NCBI RefSeq assembly: GCF_006438845.1
Contig: NZ_RCZJ01000002.1
Coordinates: 695,145-759,144 of the forward strand
Source of the DNA: Variovorax ginsengisoli
Lineage (GTDB): Bacteria > Pseudomonadota > Gammaproteobacteria > Burkholderiales > Burkholderiaceae_C
Length of the DNA: 64,000 nucleotides
Reading direction: 5' to 3'
Translations under genes and position numbers: made by a program
Shown: positions 57,781-64,000 of the stretch, one piece after another
Numbering within the stretch: position 1 is the first letter of the stretch
Layout: each line of letters opens with the position of its first letter
The notes under the pieces: generated by a model
Told to the model about the DNA's origin: nothing
Databases searched by the model: none
The model's input: only the letters and a program-made list of their open reading frames with translations

Positions 57781-57836
57781 GAGCAAGCGGGATGGGGACG
57801 TCGGCCGGCACGGCACGCGACGCGTAGTATCCCCCG

Positions 57837-58673
57837 ATGCCTGTCCGCTCTTCTTTCGCCCGGCGTAGCGCCGCCCTCGTGATTGCGACCGGCGCGCTGT
57901 GCGCTTGCAGCGTGTTGCCGCCCGCGGCCGACGCGCCCGTGGGGAGCCGTATCGACACCCTGCTCCCTGCCGACGCGGTGCTGCTGGGCGAGCAGCACGA
58001 CGCGCCCGAGCACCACGCGATCGAGCGCGAAGCGGTCGCCGCACTGGCCGCCAACGGAAGACTGGCAACCCTGGCCCTGGAGATGGCCGAGGAAGGCAAC
58101 GGCACCGCGCACTTGCCTGCAAGTGCTACCGACATGCAGGTGCGCACCGCACTGGCATGGAACGACAGGGCCTGGCCGTGGGCCGACTATGGCCCGGTGG
58201 TGATGGCGGCGGTGGGCGCCGGCGTGCCGGTGGTCGGCGCCAACCTGCCGCGCGAGCGCATGAAGGACGCAATGGCCGACGTGTCGCTCGACGCGCAATT
58301 GAGCGACACGGCGCGCGAGGCCCAGCAGCAGGCGGTGCGCAGCGGCCACTGCAACCTGCTGCCCGAATCGCAGATCGTCCCCATGACGCGCATCCAGATC
58401 GCTCGCGACCGCGCCATGGCGCAGGCGGTCGTCAAGGCCCGCCAGCCCGGAAAGACGGTGCTGCTGATCGCCGGCGCCGCGCACGTGCTTCGACCGCTGG
58501 GCGTGCCGCAACACCTGCCGAGCGACCTGAAGGTGACGAGCGTGCGCCTGCGCGCAGCTGCGCCGGCCACTGACGGCAAGGACGGCGCTGGCGACTACGA
58601 CCGCACCTGGCGAACGACGCCGCTGCCCGAAAAGGACTACTGCGCCGGCGTCAAGGCGCCATCACGCCCCTGA
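57837..58673 (+). CDS. ChaN-like heme-binding lipoprotein
   Basis: A 278-residue protein of the ChaN family, outer-membrane-associated lipoproteins that bind heme and may transfer or degrade iron complexes. The N-terminus is a lipoprotein signal (ALVIATGALCAC-S), with the acylation Cys at about residue 24. The family core shows VLLGEQHDAPEHHAIEREAV, ALEMAEEG and GVPVVGANLPRERMKD, and the C-terminal half VLLIAGAAHVLRPLG. The start is at 57837. It converges with the transaminase gene, whose stop abuts its own. Confidence 0.88.
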   Translation: MPVRSSFARRSAALVIATGALCACSVLPPAADAPVGSRIDTLLPADAVLLGEQHDAPEHHAIEREAVAALAANGRLATLALEMAEEGNGTAHLPASATDMQVRTALAWNDRAWPWADYGPVVMAAVGAGVPVVGANLPRERMKDAMADVSLDAQLSDTAREAQQQAVRSGHCNLLPESQIVPMTRIQIARDRAMAQAVVKARQPGKTVLLIAGAAHVLRPLGVPQHLPSDLKVTSVRLRAAAPATDGKDGAGDYDRTWRTTPLPEKDYCAGVKAPSRP

Positions 58674-60008
58674 TCAGGCGAACTTCTTGATCGCGTCGGC
58701 CAGCGTGTTGACCAGCGTGTCGATGTGCGACTTCTCCACGATGTAGGCCGGTGCGATCACGATCACGTCGCCAGCCGGGCGCACCAGCGCGCCCTTGTGG
58801 AAGCACTCGATGAAGATGTCATAGGCGCGCTTGCCAGGAGAGCCCGCGATGGGCGCGAGCTCCACCGCCGCCGCCAAGCCGAGGCTCCGAATGCCGATCA
58901 CGTTCGGCAACCCCTTGAAGGCGCTGTGGAAAGCGTCGCCCAGGACCGGACCCATTTCTCCGGCCCGCGCGAACAGCTGCTCTTTCTCGAACAGCTCGAG
59001 CGTGGCGATGGCCGCCGCCGCGGCCACGGGATGACCCGAATAGGTGTAGCCGTGGAAGAACTCGACCACGTGCTCGGGCGCGTCGGTCTTCATCATCGCG
59101 TCGTACAGCTTGTCGCGGCAGAGCACGCCACCCATCGGGATCACGCCGTTGGTCACGGCCTTGGCGAAGTTGAGCATGTCGGGCACCACCCCGAAGTAAT
59201 CGGCGCCGAAGTTCGTGCCCATGCGGCCGAAGCCGGTGATGACCTCGTCGAAGATCAGCAGGATGCCGTGCTTGTCGCAGATCTCGCGCAGACGCTTGAG
59301 GTAGCCCTGCGGCGGGATGTACCAGCCGGCCGAACCGGCGATCGGCTCGACGATGATGGCGGCCACGTTGCTCGGGTCGTGCAGCGGCAAAATGCGCTGC
59401 TCCAGTTCAAGAAGCGGGTCTTCGGCCCACACCGGCTCCTGGTTGTGGATGTAGGCATGGTTCACCGGATCGTGGATGAAGCGCATGTGGTCGACACGCG
59501 GCAGCAGCGCCGTACCGAACACCTTGCGGTTGGCCGGAATGCCGCCCACCGACATGCCGCCGAAGCCCACGCCGTGATAGCCCTTCTCACGGCCGATGAA
59601 GACGGTGCGGTGACCCTCGCCGCGCGCGCGGTGGTAGGCCAGCGCCACCTTCAGCGAAGTGTCGGCCGCCTCGGAACCGGAATTGCAGAACAGCACCTTG
59701 TTCAGGTCGCCCGGTGCCAGCTTGGCGATCATCTCTGCCGCGCGAAAAGCCTTGTCGTTGCTGACCTGGAAGGCGGTCGCGTAGTCGAGCGTGTCGAGCT
59801 GCTTCTTGATCGCCTCGTTGATGGGCTTGCGGTTGTGGCCCGCGCCCACGCACCACAGCGAGGAGATGCCGTCGACGACCTTCTTGCCGTCGTGCGTGGT
59901 GAACTCCATGCCGTCGGCGCCGACGAAGACGCGCGGGTCCTTGCGGAAGGAACGGTTGGGGGTGAAGGGCAACCACTGGTTGTCCATGTTGAAGTCGTTG
60001 AAGGCCAT
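58674..60008 (-). CDS. Omega-amino-acid:pyruvate aminotransferase family protein
   Basis: PLP class III transaminase of the beta-alanine/omega-amino-acid:pyruvate type, 444 residues. It opens MAFNDFNMDNQWLPFTPNRS, has FCNSGSEAADTSLKVALAYH and EKGYHGVGFGGMSVGG (PLP-phosphate contacts), the Asp in LLIFDEVITGFGRMG, and the Schiff-base Lys in MLNFAKAVTNGVIPMGG. The YIVEKSHID tail is typical. Which amine donor it prefers is not seen. The ATG at 60008 is preferred. It diverges from purU across 92 bases. Confidence 0.88.
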   Translation of the reverse strand: MAFNDFNMDNQWLPFTPNRSFRKDPRVFVGADGMEFTTHDGKKVVDGISSLWCVGAGHNRKPINEAIKKQLDTLDYATAFQVSNDKAFRAAEMIAKLAPGDLNKVLFCNSGSEAADTSLKVALAYHRARGEGHRTVFIGREKGYHGVGFGGMSVGGIPANRKVFGTALLPRVDHMRFIHDPVNHAYIHNQEPVWAEDPLLELEQRILPLHDPSNVAAIIVEPIAGSAGWYIPPQGYLKRLREICDKHGILLIFDEVITGFGRMGTNFGADYFGVVPDMLNFAKAVTNGVIPMGGVLCRDKLYDAMMKTDAPEHVVEFFHGYTYSGHPVAAAAAIATLELFEKEQLFARAGEMGPVLGDAFHSAFKGLPNVIGIRSLGLAAAVELAPIAGSPGKRAYDIFIECFHKGALVRPAGDVIVIAPAYIVEKSHIDTLVNTLADAIKKFA

Positions 60009-60100
60009 GGTCGCTCCTGCAAGGTCCTGCGAAAGAGAAGGAAAGGGGCATTTTGGCACCGCGCAGTCGCGCAGGCAGGACTGCGACAATGGCGGCCCTT

Positions 60101-60949
60101 ATGACCTCCGCCTACATCCTGACCCTGTCCTGCCCCGACCGCACCGGCATCGTCCACGCCGTCTCGGGCTTCCTGCTGGAACGCAACGGCAACATCGAGG
60201 AAGCGGCGCAGTACTACGACGCCGGCACCGGCCTGTTCTTCATGCGGGTGCGTTTCGCCTGCACCGACCACAGCGAGGCGGCCCTGCGCGAGCAGCTGGC
60301 CGGCTTCGCCGAAGGCTTCGGCATGACGGTGCAGCTGCACGCCGCCGAACAGCCGATGAAAACCGTCATCCTCGTCAGCAAGGAAGGCCATTGCCTCAAC
60401 GACCTGCTGTTCCGCTGGAAGAGCGGGCTGCTGGCCATCGACGTGCGCGCCATCGTCTCGAACCACCGCGATTTCTACCAGCTGGCCGCCAGCTACAACG
60501 TGCCCTTCCACCACATCCCGGTCACGGCCGCCACCAAGGCGCAGGGCGAAGCCAGGCAGATGGAGATCATCGAGGCCGAGGGCGCCGAGCTGGTGGTGCT
60601 GGCGCGCTACATGCAGATCCTGAGCAACGACCTGTGCGTCAAGCTCAACGGCCGCGCCATCAACATCCACCACTCGTTCCTGCCCAGCTTCAAGGGCGCC
60701 AAGCCCTACTACCAGGCGCACGACCGCGGCGTGAAGCTGATCGGCGCCACCGCCCACTATGTGACGGCCGACCTCGACGAAGGCCCGATCATCGAACAGG
60801 ACGTGGCGCGCGCCGACCACACGGACACGGTCGAAGACCTGACGGCCCGCGGCCGCGACACCGAAAGCCAGGTGCTGGCCCGCGCGGTGAAGTGGCACAG
60901 CGAGCACCGCGTGGTGATGAACGGCCATAAGACGGTCGTCTTCAAATAG
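60101..60949 (+). CDS. purU: Formyltetrahydrofolate deformylase
   Basis: Hydrolyses 10-formyltetrahydrofolate to tetrahydrofolate and formate, balancing one-carbon pools and supplying formate for purine synthesis. The 282-residue protein has an N-terminal ACT-like domain (about 1-80) and a formyltransferase-like domain with INIHHSFLPSFKGAKPY (His and the Asn before it as catalytic residues) and the Asp in TADLDEGPIIEQDVARADH. The start at 60101 is the first in-frame ATG with typical sequence MTSAYILTLSCPDRTGIVHA. It is followed after 34 bases by the GlcD-like gene. Confidence 0.94.
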   Translation: MTSAYILTLSCPDRTGIVHAVSGFLLERNGNIEEAAQYYDAGTGLFFMRVRFACTDHSEAALREQLAGFAEGFGMTVQLHAAEQPMKTVILVSKEGHCLNDLLFRWKSGLLAIDVRAIVSNHRDFYQLAASYNVPFHHIPVTAATKAQGEARQMEIIEAEGAELVVLARYMQILSNDLCVKLNGRAINIHHSFLPSFKGAKPYYQAHDRGVKLIGATAHYVTADLDEGPIIEQDVARADHTDTVEDLTARGRDTESQVLARAVKWHSEHRVVMNGHKTVVFK

Positions 60950-60983
60950 CCACGCGGGCGCCGTTCCGCCGTAGAGTGACGCC

Positions 60984-62486
60984 ATGAACGCTCCTGCCAT
61001 CGCCACCGAGCACGCGCTGCTGCAGCGCGCCGAACGCCAGTCGCAGATCGTGCGCGCGCTGCAGGCGCACCTGCCGGCCCATGCGCTGATCTGGCATTCC
61101 GAAGACACCACGCCCTACGAATGCGATGGACTCACGGCGTACCGCCAGCGGCCGCTCGTGGTCGCGCTGCCCGAGACCGAGGCACAGGTGGCGGCGGTGC
61201 TGAAGACCTGTCACGGCCTCGGCGTGCCGGTGGTGGCGCGCGGCGCCGGCACCGGCCTGTCGGGCGGTGCAATGCCGCATGCGATGGGCGTGACGATGTC
61301 GCTCGCCAAGTTCAACAAGATCCTGAAGATCGACGCCTACAGCCGCACCGCCGTCGTGCAGTGCGGCGTGCGCAACCTCGCCATCAGCGAAGCGGCCGCG
61401 CCCTTCAACCTCTACTACGCGCCCGACCCGTCGAGCCAGATCGCCTGCACCATCGGCGGCAACGTGGCCGAGAACTCGGGCGGCGTGCATTGCCTGAAGT
61501 ACGGCCTGACGCTACACAACGTGATGCGCGTGCGCGGCTTCACGGCCGACGGCGAGCCGATCGAATTCGGCGGCGAAGCCCTCGACTGCGCCGGGCTCGA
61601 CCTGCTCGCGCTGGTCATCGGCAGCGAAGGCATGCTGGCCGTGACCACCGAAGTCACCGTCAAGCTCGTGCCCAAGCCGCAGCTGGCGCGCTGCATCATG
61701 GCCAGCTTCGACGATGTGCGGAAGGCCGGCGACGCGGTGGCTGCAGTCATCGCGGCCGGCATCATTCCGGCCGGCCTCGAGATGATGGACAAGCCGATGA
61801 CTGCCGCGGTCGAGGACTTCGTCAAGGCCGGCTACGACCTCGACGCCGCCGCCATCCTGCTGTGCGAATCCGACGGCACGCCGGAAGAAGTCGAAGAGGA
61901 AATCGGCCGCATGACGGCCGTGTTGCGCGGCTGCGGCGCCACCGCCATCGCCGTGAGCAACAGCGAAGACGAGCGCCTGAAATTCTGGAGCGGTCGCAAG
62001 AACGCGTTTCCCGCTTCGGGCCGCATCAGCCCCGACTACATGTGCCTCGACTCGACCATCCCGCGCAAGCGCCTGGCCGACATCCTGCTGGCGATCCAGG
62101 AGATGGAGAAGAAGTACGACCTGCGCTGCTGCAACGTGTTCCATGCCGGCGACGGCAACCTGCACCCGCTGGTGCTGTTCGATGCCAACGACCCCGACGA
62201 GCTGCACCGCTGCGAGCTCTTCGGCGCCGACATCCTCGAGACCAGCGTCGCCATGGGCGGCACGGTGTCGGGCGAGCATGGCGTGGGCGTCGAGAAGCTC
62301 AACAGCATGTGCGTGCAGTTCACCGCGGCCGAGAACGAGCAGATGTTCGGCGTGAAGCGCGCCTTCGACCCTGAAGGCATGCTCAACCCTGGCAAAGTGA
62401 TTCCGACGCTGCAGCGCTGTGCCGAGTACGGCAAGCAGGTGGTGCGCGGCGGCCGGCTGCCGCACCCCGATCTGCCGCGGTTCTGA
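60984..62486 (+). CDS. FAD-linked oxidase, GlcD/D-lactate dehydrogenase type
   Basis: Vanillyl-alcohol-oxidase-fold flavoenzyme oxidising a D-2-hydroxyacid such as glycolate or D-lactate. The 500-residue protein has the PP-loop and FAD region VVARGAGTGLSGGAMPHAMG near 86-105, SQIACTIGGNVAENSGG and the C-terminal catalytic part NVFHAGDGNLHPLVLFDAN with GTVSGEHGVGVEKL. The iron-sulfur partner subunits GlcE/GlcF are not next to it. It precedes lrgA-lrgB by ten bases, so these three are probably one operon. Substrate is not certain. Confidence 0.92.
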   Translation: MNAPAIATEHALLQRAERQSQIVRALQAHLPAHALIWHSEDTTPYECDGLTAYRQRPLVVALPETEAQVAAVLKTCHGLGVPVVARGAGTGLSGGAMPHAMGVTMSLAKFNKILKIDAYSRTAVVQCGVRNLAISEAAAPFNLYYAPDPSSQIACTIGGNVAENSGGVHCLKYGLTLHNVMRVRGFTADGEPIEFGGEALDCAGLDLLALVIGSEGMLAVTTEVTVKLVPKPQLARCIMASFDDVRKAGDAVAAVIAAGIIPAGLEMMDKPMTAAVEDFVKAGYDLDAAAILLCESDGTPEEVEEEIGRMTAVLRGCGATAIAVSNSEDERLKFWSGRKNAFPASGRISPDYMCLDSTIPRKRLADILLAIQEMEKKYDLRCCNVFHAGDGNLHPLVLFDANDPDELHRCELFGADILETSVAMGGTVSGEHGVGVEKLNSMCVQFTAAENEQMFGVKRAFDPEGMLNPGKVIPTLQRCAEYGKQVVRGGRLPHPDLPRF

Positions 62487-62496
62487 GGCGCGTGCC

Positions 62497-62847
62497 ATGA
62501 AGGGGCTGCGCGGGCTGGCATGGTTGCTGGTGTTCCAGTCGATCGGTGAGGTGCTGTCGCGCGGTTTCGCGCTGCCGCTCCCCGGACCGGTGCTGGGTCT
62601 GGTGCTGCTGCTCCCCGCGTTGAAGTTCGCGATCGTTCGCGAACCGGTGGGCGAATGCGCGAACTTTCTCCTGTCGCACCTGTCGCTGCTTTTCATCCCT
62701 GTAGGCGTCGGCGTCATGACGCACCTGAGCCTGTTGTCGCAATACGGCGGTCGGATGCTGTTCGTGATCGTGCTGTCGACCTGGATCGGCCTGGCCGTCA
62801 CCGTGCTCGTGCTGTACCGGGCCGAGCGCAAAACGCCGCGCGCCTGA
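62497..62847 (+). CDS. lrgA: CidA/LrgA-family small membrane protein
   Basis: A 116-residue integral membrane protein of the CidA/LrgA family with four hydrophobic segments (GLAWLLVFQSIGEVLSRGFA, LPGPVLGLVLLLPALKFAIV, LLFIPVGVGVMTHLSLLSQY, MLFVIVLSTWIGLAVTVLVL). Its partner LrgB follows ten bases later. These pairs were named holin-like, but recent work ties them to transport of pyruvate or small hydroxyacids. The ATG at 62497 lies ten bases after the GlcD-like stop. Confidence 0.88.
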   Translation: MKGLRGLAWLLVFQSIGEVLSRGFALPLPGPVLGLVLLLPALKFAIVREPVGECANFLLSHLSLLFIPVGVGVMTHLSLLSQYGGRMLFVIVLSTWIGLAVTVLVLYRAERKTPRA

Positions 62848-62857
62848 GGTTGGGGCC

Positions 62858-63583
62858 ATGCCGCGCTTCGTCGAGCTCTGGGTCTACCTTTCCGCTTCGC
62901 CACTGTTCGGCCTGACGGCCACGCTGGTGGTGTATCTGCTGGCGCAGGCGGCCTACACACGGCTCGACAACGCGCCCTGGGCCAACCCGGTACTGTGGTC
63001 GGTGCTGGCGCTGGCAGGCGGACTGCTCGCGACCGGTGTCGACTATCCGACCTACTTTGCGGGCGCGCAGTTCATCCATTTCCTGCTCGGTCCGGCAGTC
63101 GTCGCGCTGGCGTGGCCCCTTTGGCAACGTCGCGCCGAGCTGCGCGCGCGATTCGGTCGCGTGCTGCTCGCCGCCTTGCTGGGCGGACTGGCCGCCGGCG
63201 GTTCGGCGGTGCTGCTGGGCTGGGCCGTCGGACTGCCGCACGACGTCGTGATGTCGCTGGCCCCCAAGTCCGTCACTGCACCGGTTGCAATGGGGATCGC
63301 AGAGAAGATCGGCGGCATTCCTGCGCTGTCGGCGGTGTTCGCCGTGCTCACCGGTCTGGTCGGCGCGCTCTCGGGCAAGTATTTATTCGACATCCTGCGC
63401 ATTGCCACAACGCCTGCGGGCTGGTCTGCACGGGGCTTCGCACTGGGCACCGCGGCACACGGCATCGGTGCCGCGCGGGCGCTGCATGTGAACGCAGATG
63501 CGGGCGCCTACGCCGGTCTGGCGTTGGGCCTGCAAGTGGTGCTCGGCGCTTTGCTGATGCCGCTGGTCTTTCGGCTGTTCTGA
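62858..63583 (+). CDS. lrgB: LrgB/CidB-family membrane protein
   Basis: A 241-residue polytopic membrane protein of the LrgB family, partner of LrgA. The conserved core reads LAPKSVTAPVAMGIAEKIGG and GIGAARALHVNADAGAYAGL, with several other hydrophobic segments. The plant chloroplast homologue PLGG1 carries glycolate and glycerate, and bacterial pairs have been linked to pyruvate, which agrees with the GlcD-like oxidase encoded just upstream. A weak hairpin follows the stop. Confidence 0.9.
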   Translation: MPRFVELWVYLSASPLFGLTATLVVYLLAQAAYTRLDNAPWANPVLWSVLALAGGLLATGVDYPTYFAGAQFIHFLLGPAVVALAWPLWQRRAELRARFGRVLLAALLGGLAAGGSAVLLGWAVGLPHDVVMSLAPKSVTAPVAMGIAEKIGGIPALSAVFAVLTGLVGALSGKYLFDILRIATTPAGWSARGFALGTAAHGIGAARALHVNADAGAYAGLALGLQVVLGALLMPLVFRLF

Positions 63584-63596
63584 CGGACCCGACAAA

Positions 63597-63617
63597 CTGC
63601 CGATCGTGCTTCGGCAG
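63597..63617. terminator. Weak bidirectional hairpin between lrgB and the edge gene
   Basis: CTGCCGA (63597-63603) and TCGGCAG (63611-63617) form a 7-bp stem with a seven-base loop between two converging genes. No T-run is adjacent, so efficient termination is doubtful. Confidence 0.35.
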
Positions 63618-63640
63618 ATGTCCGGACACGCTGTCGCGCC

Positions 63641-64000
63641 TCAGTTGCGGCGCGGATTGTCGGGCCGGCGATCGTTGCGGTTCGGCACGCCGTCGCCATC
63701 GCGGTCCCAACGGCCACGGCTGTATTCCCAGCGACCATCACGCTCGCGCCATTCAGGCGATCGGTAGGCGTAGCCTGGACGTGCCCGCACATACTCGCCG
63801 CGCACCCACACGTAGCGATTGCCACGCGTCTCGTAATGGCCTGGTGCCCACACATAGCCCCGACGCGGAGGCGGCACGCGCTCCGCACGCGGCGGCGGCG
63901 GGGGGGTCTTAGCCCAGAGCACGACCGGCTGAGCCTGGGCGGCGGTCGGCAAGGTGATCGCTCCGATGGGCAGCAGCACAGCGGCGCAGGTTGCGAGAGA
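63641..64000 (-). CDS. YXWGXW-type repeat exported protein, 5-prime end beyond the window
   Basis: The open frame runs to the window edge with no stop, and the outermost residues read SLATCAAVLLPIGAITLPTA, clearly the hydrophobic part of a signal peptide (cleavage near AQAQ), so the true start lies outside. A GTG at 63979 is in frame but falls inside that signal. The mature part has YVWAPGHYETRGNRYVWVRG and WEYSRGRWDRDGDGVPNRND, the aromatic/Gly repeats of YXWGXW proteins, ending in a basic Asp/Arg-rich tail that resembles calcium-binding repeats (DRDGDGVPN). Function unknown; only a partial gene. Confidence 0.78.
   Translation of the reverse strand, partial: SLATCAAVLLPIGAITLPTAAQAQPVVLWAKTPPPPPRAERVPPPRRGYVWAPGHYETRGNRYVWVRGEYVRARPGYAYRSPEWRERDGRWEYSRGRWDRDGDGVPNRNDRRPDNPRRN

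Overview
The window is a high-GC, gene-dense bacterial chromosome segment, most likely from a Comamonadaceae betaproteobacterium (Variovorax/Acidovorax-like). The evidence is indirect: two Bug-type solute receptors, DUF1840, DUF3567, DUF3597 and DUF2145 proteins, a PhaM-type polyhydroxyalkanoate granule protein, OxyR next to Dps, and near-uniform G/C third positions. No insertion sequence, phage, CRISPR array or rRNA operon was seen, and no stretch longer than about 390 bases lacks a gene.

Layout. 51-4756: E1 alpha and beta subunits of a thiamine-diphosphate 2-oxoacid dehydrogenase, a Bug receptor, a DUF1840 gene and a cyclopropane-fatty-acid synthase. 4855-11739: a tightly packed six-gene catabolic operon (fused monooxygenase/reductase, MarR regulator, enoyl-CoA hydratase, acyl-CoA dehydrogenase, aminobenzoate-type CoA ligase, Rid-family protein) that reads as an aerobic CoA-dependent 2-aminobenzoate (anthranilate) pathway. 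11912-20818 (minus strand): the spc and alpha ribosomal operons, rplN to rplQ with secY and rpoA, ending in an initiator tRNA gene. The S10 operon is not attached; proC lies divergently upstream instead.

21063-37547: housekeeping and stress genes (proC, ubiA, dps, oxyR), a binding-protein ABC importer whose genes run straight into L-serine dehydratase under a divergent LysR regulator, then serB, recG, a TIGR01777-type epimerase, and the queuosine pair queA-tgt. 37614-44488: poorly characterised membrane and envelope genes (zinc-ribbon membrane protein, DUF2145, YiaAB, PAP2 phosphatase, an MFS-acyltransferase fusion) and an XRE regulator. 44489-48812: a glycine riboswitch ahead of an FAD-dependent amino-acid oxidase/dehydrogenase, a FIST sensor protein, PhaM with a tandem GDT repeat, and a VOC protein.

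48844-54994: a YwqK-like repeat protein and a second catabolic module, in which an FAD aromatic hydroxylase, a small DUF2783-like protein and a Bug receptor are divergent from a LuxR-type regulator across two inverted repeats, with a fumarylacetoacetate-hydrolase-family gene beyond. 55097-64000: DUF3108, DUF3567, an AbrB-type membrane protein, ChaN-like lipoprotein, omega-amino-acid transaminase, purU, a GlcD-like oxidase followed by lrgA-lrgB, and a partial YXWGXW-repeat protein at the edge.

Supported regulatory points include dense ATGA/GTGA overlaps in operons, paired divergent promoters at 4757-4855 whose predicted transcription starts nearly coincide with the start codons, a dps promoter with a candidate OxyR half-site, a short reading frame coupled to the LysR gene, and hairpins inside the alpha operon.
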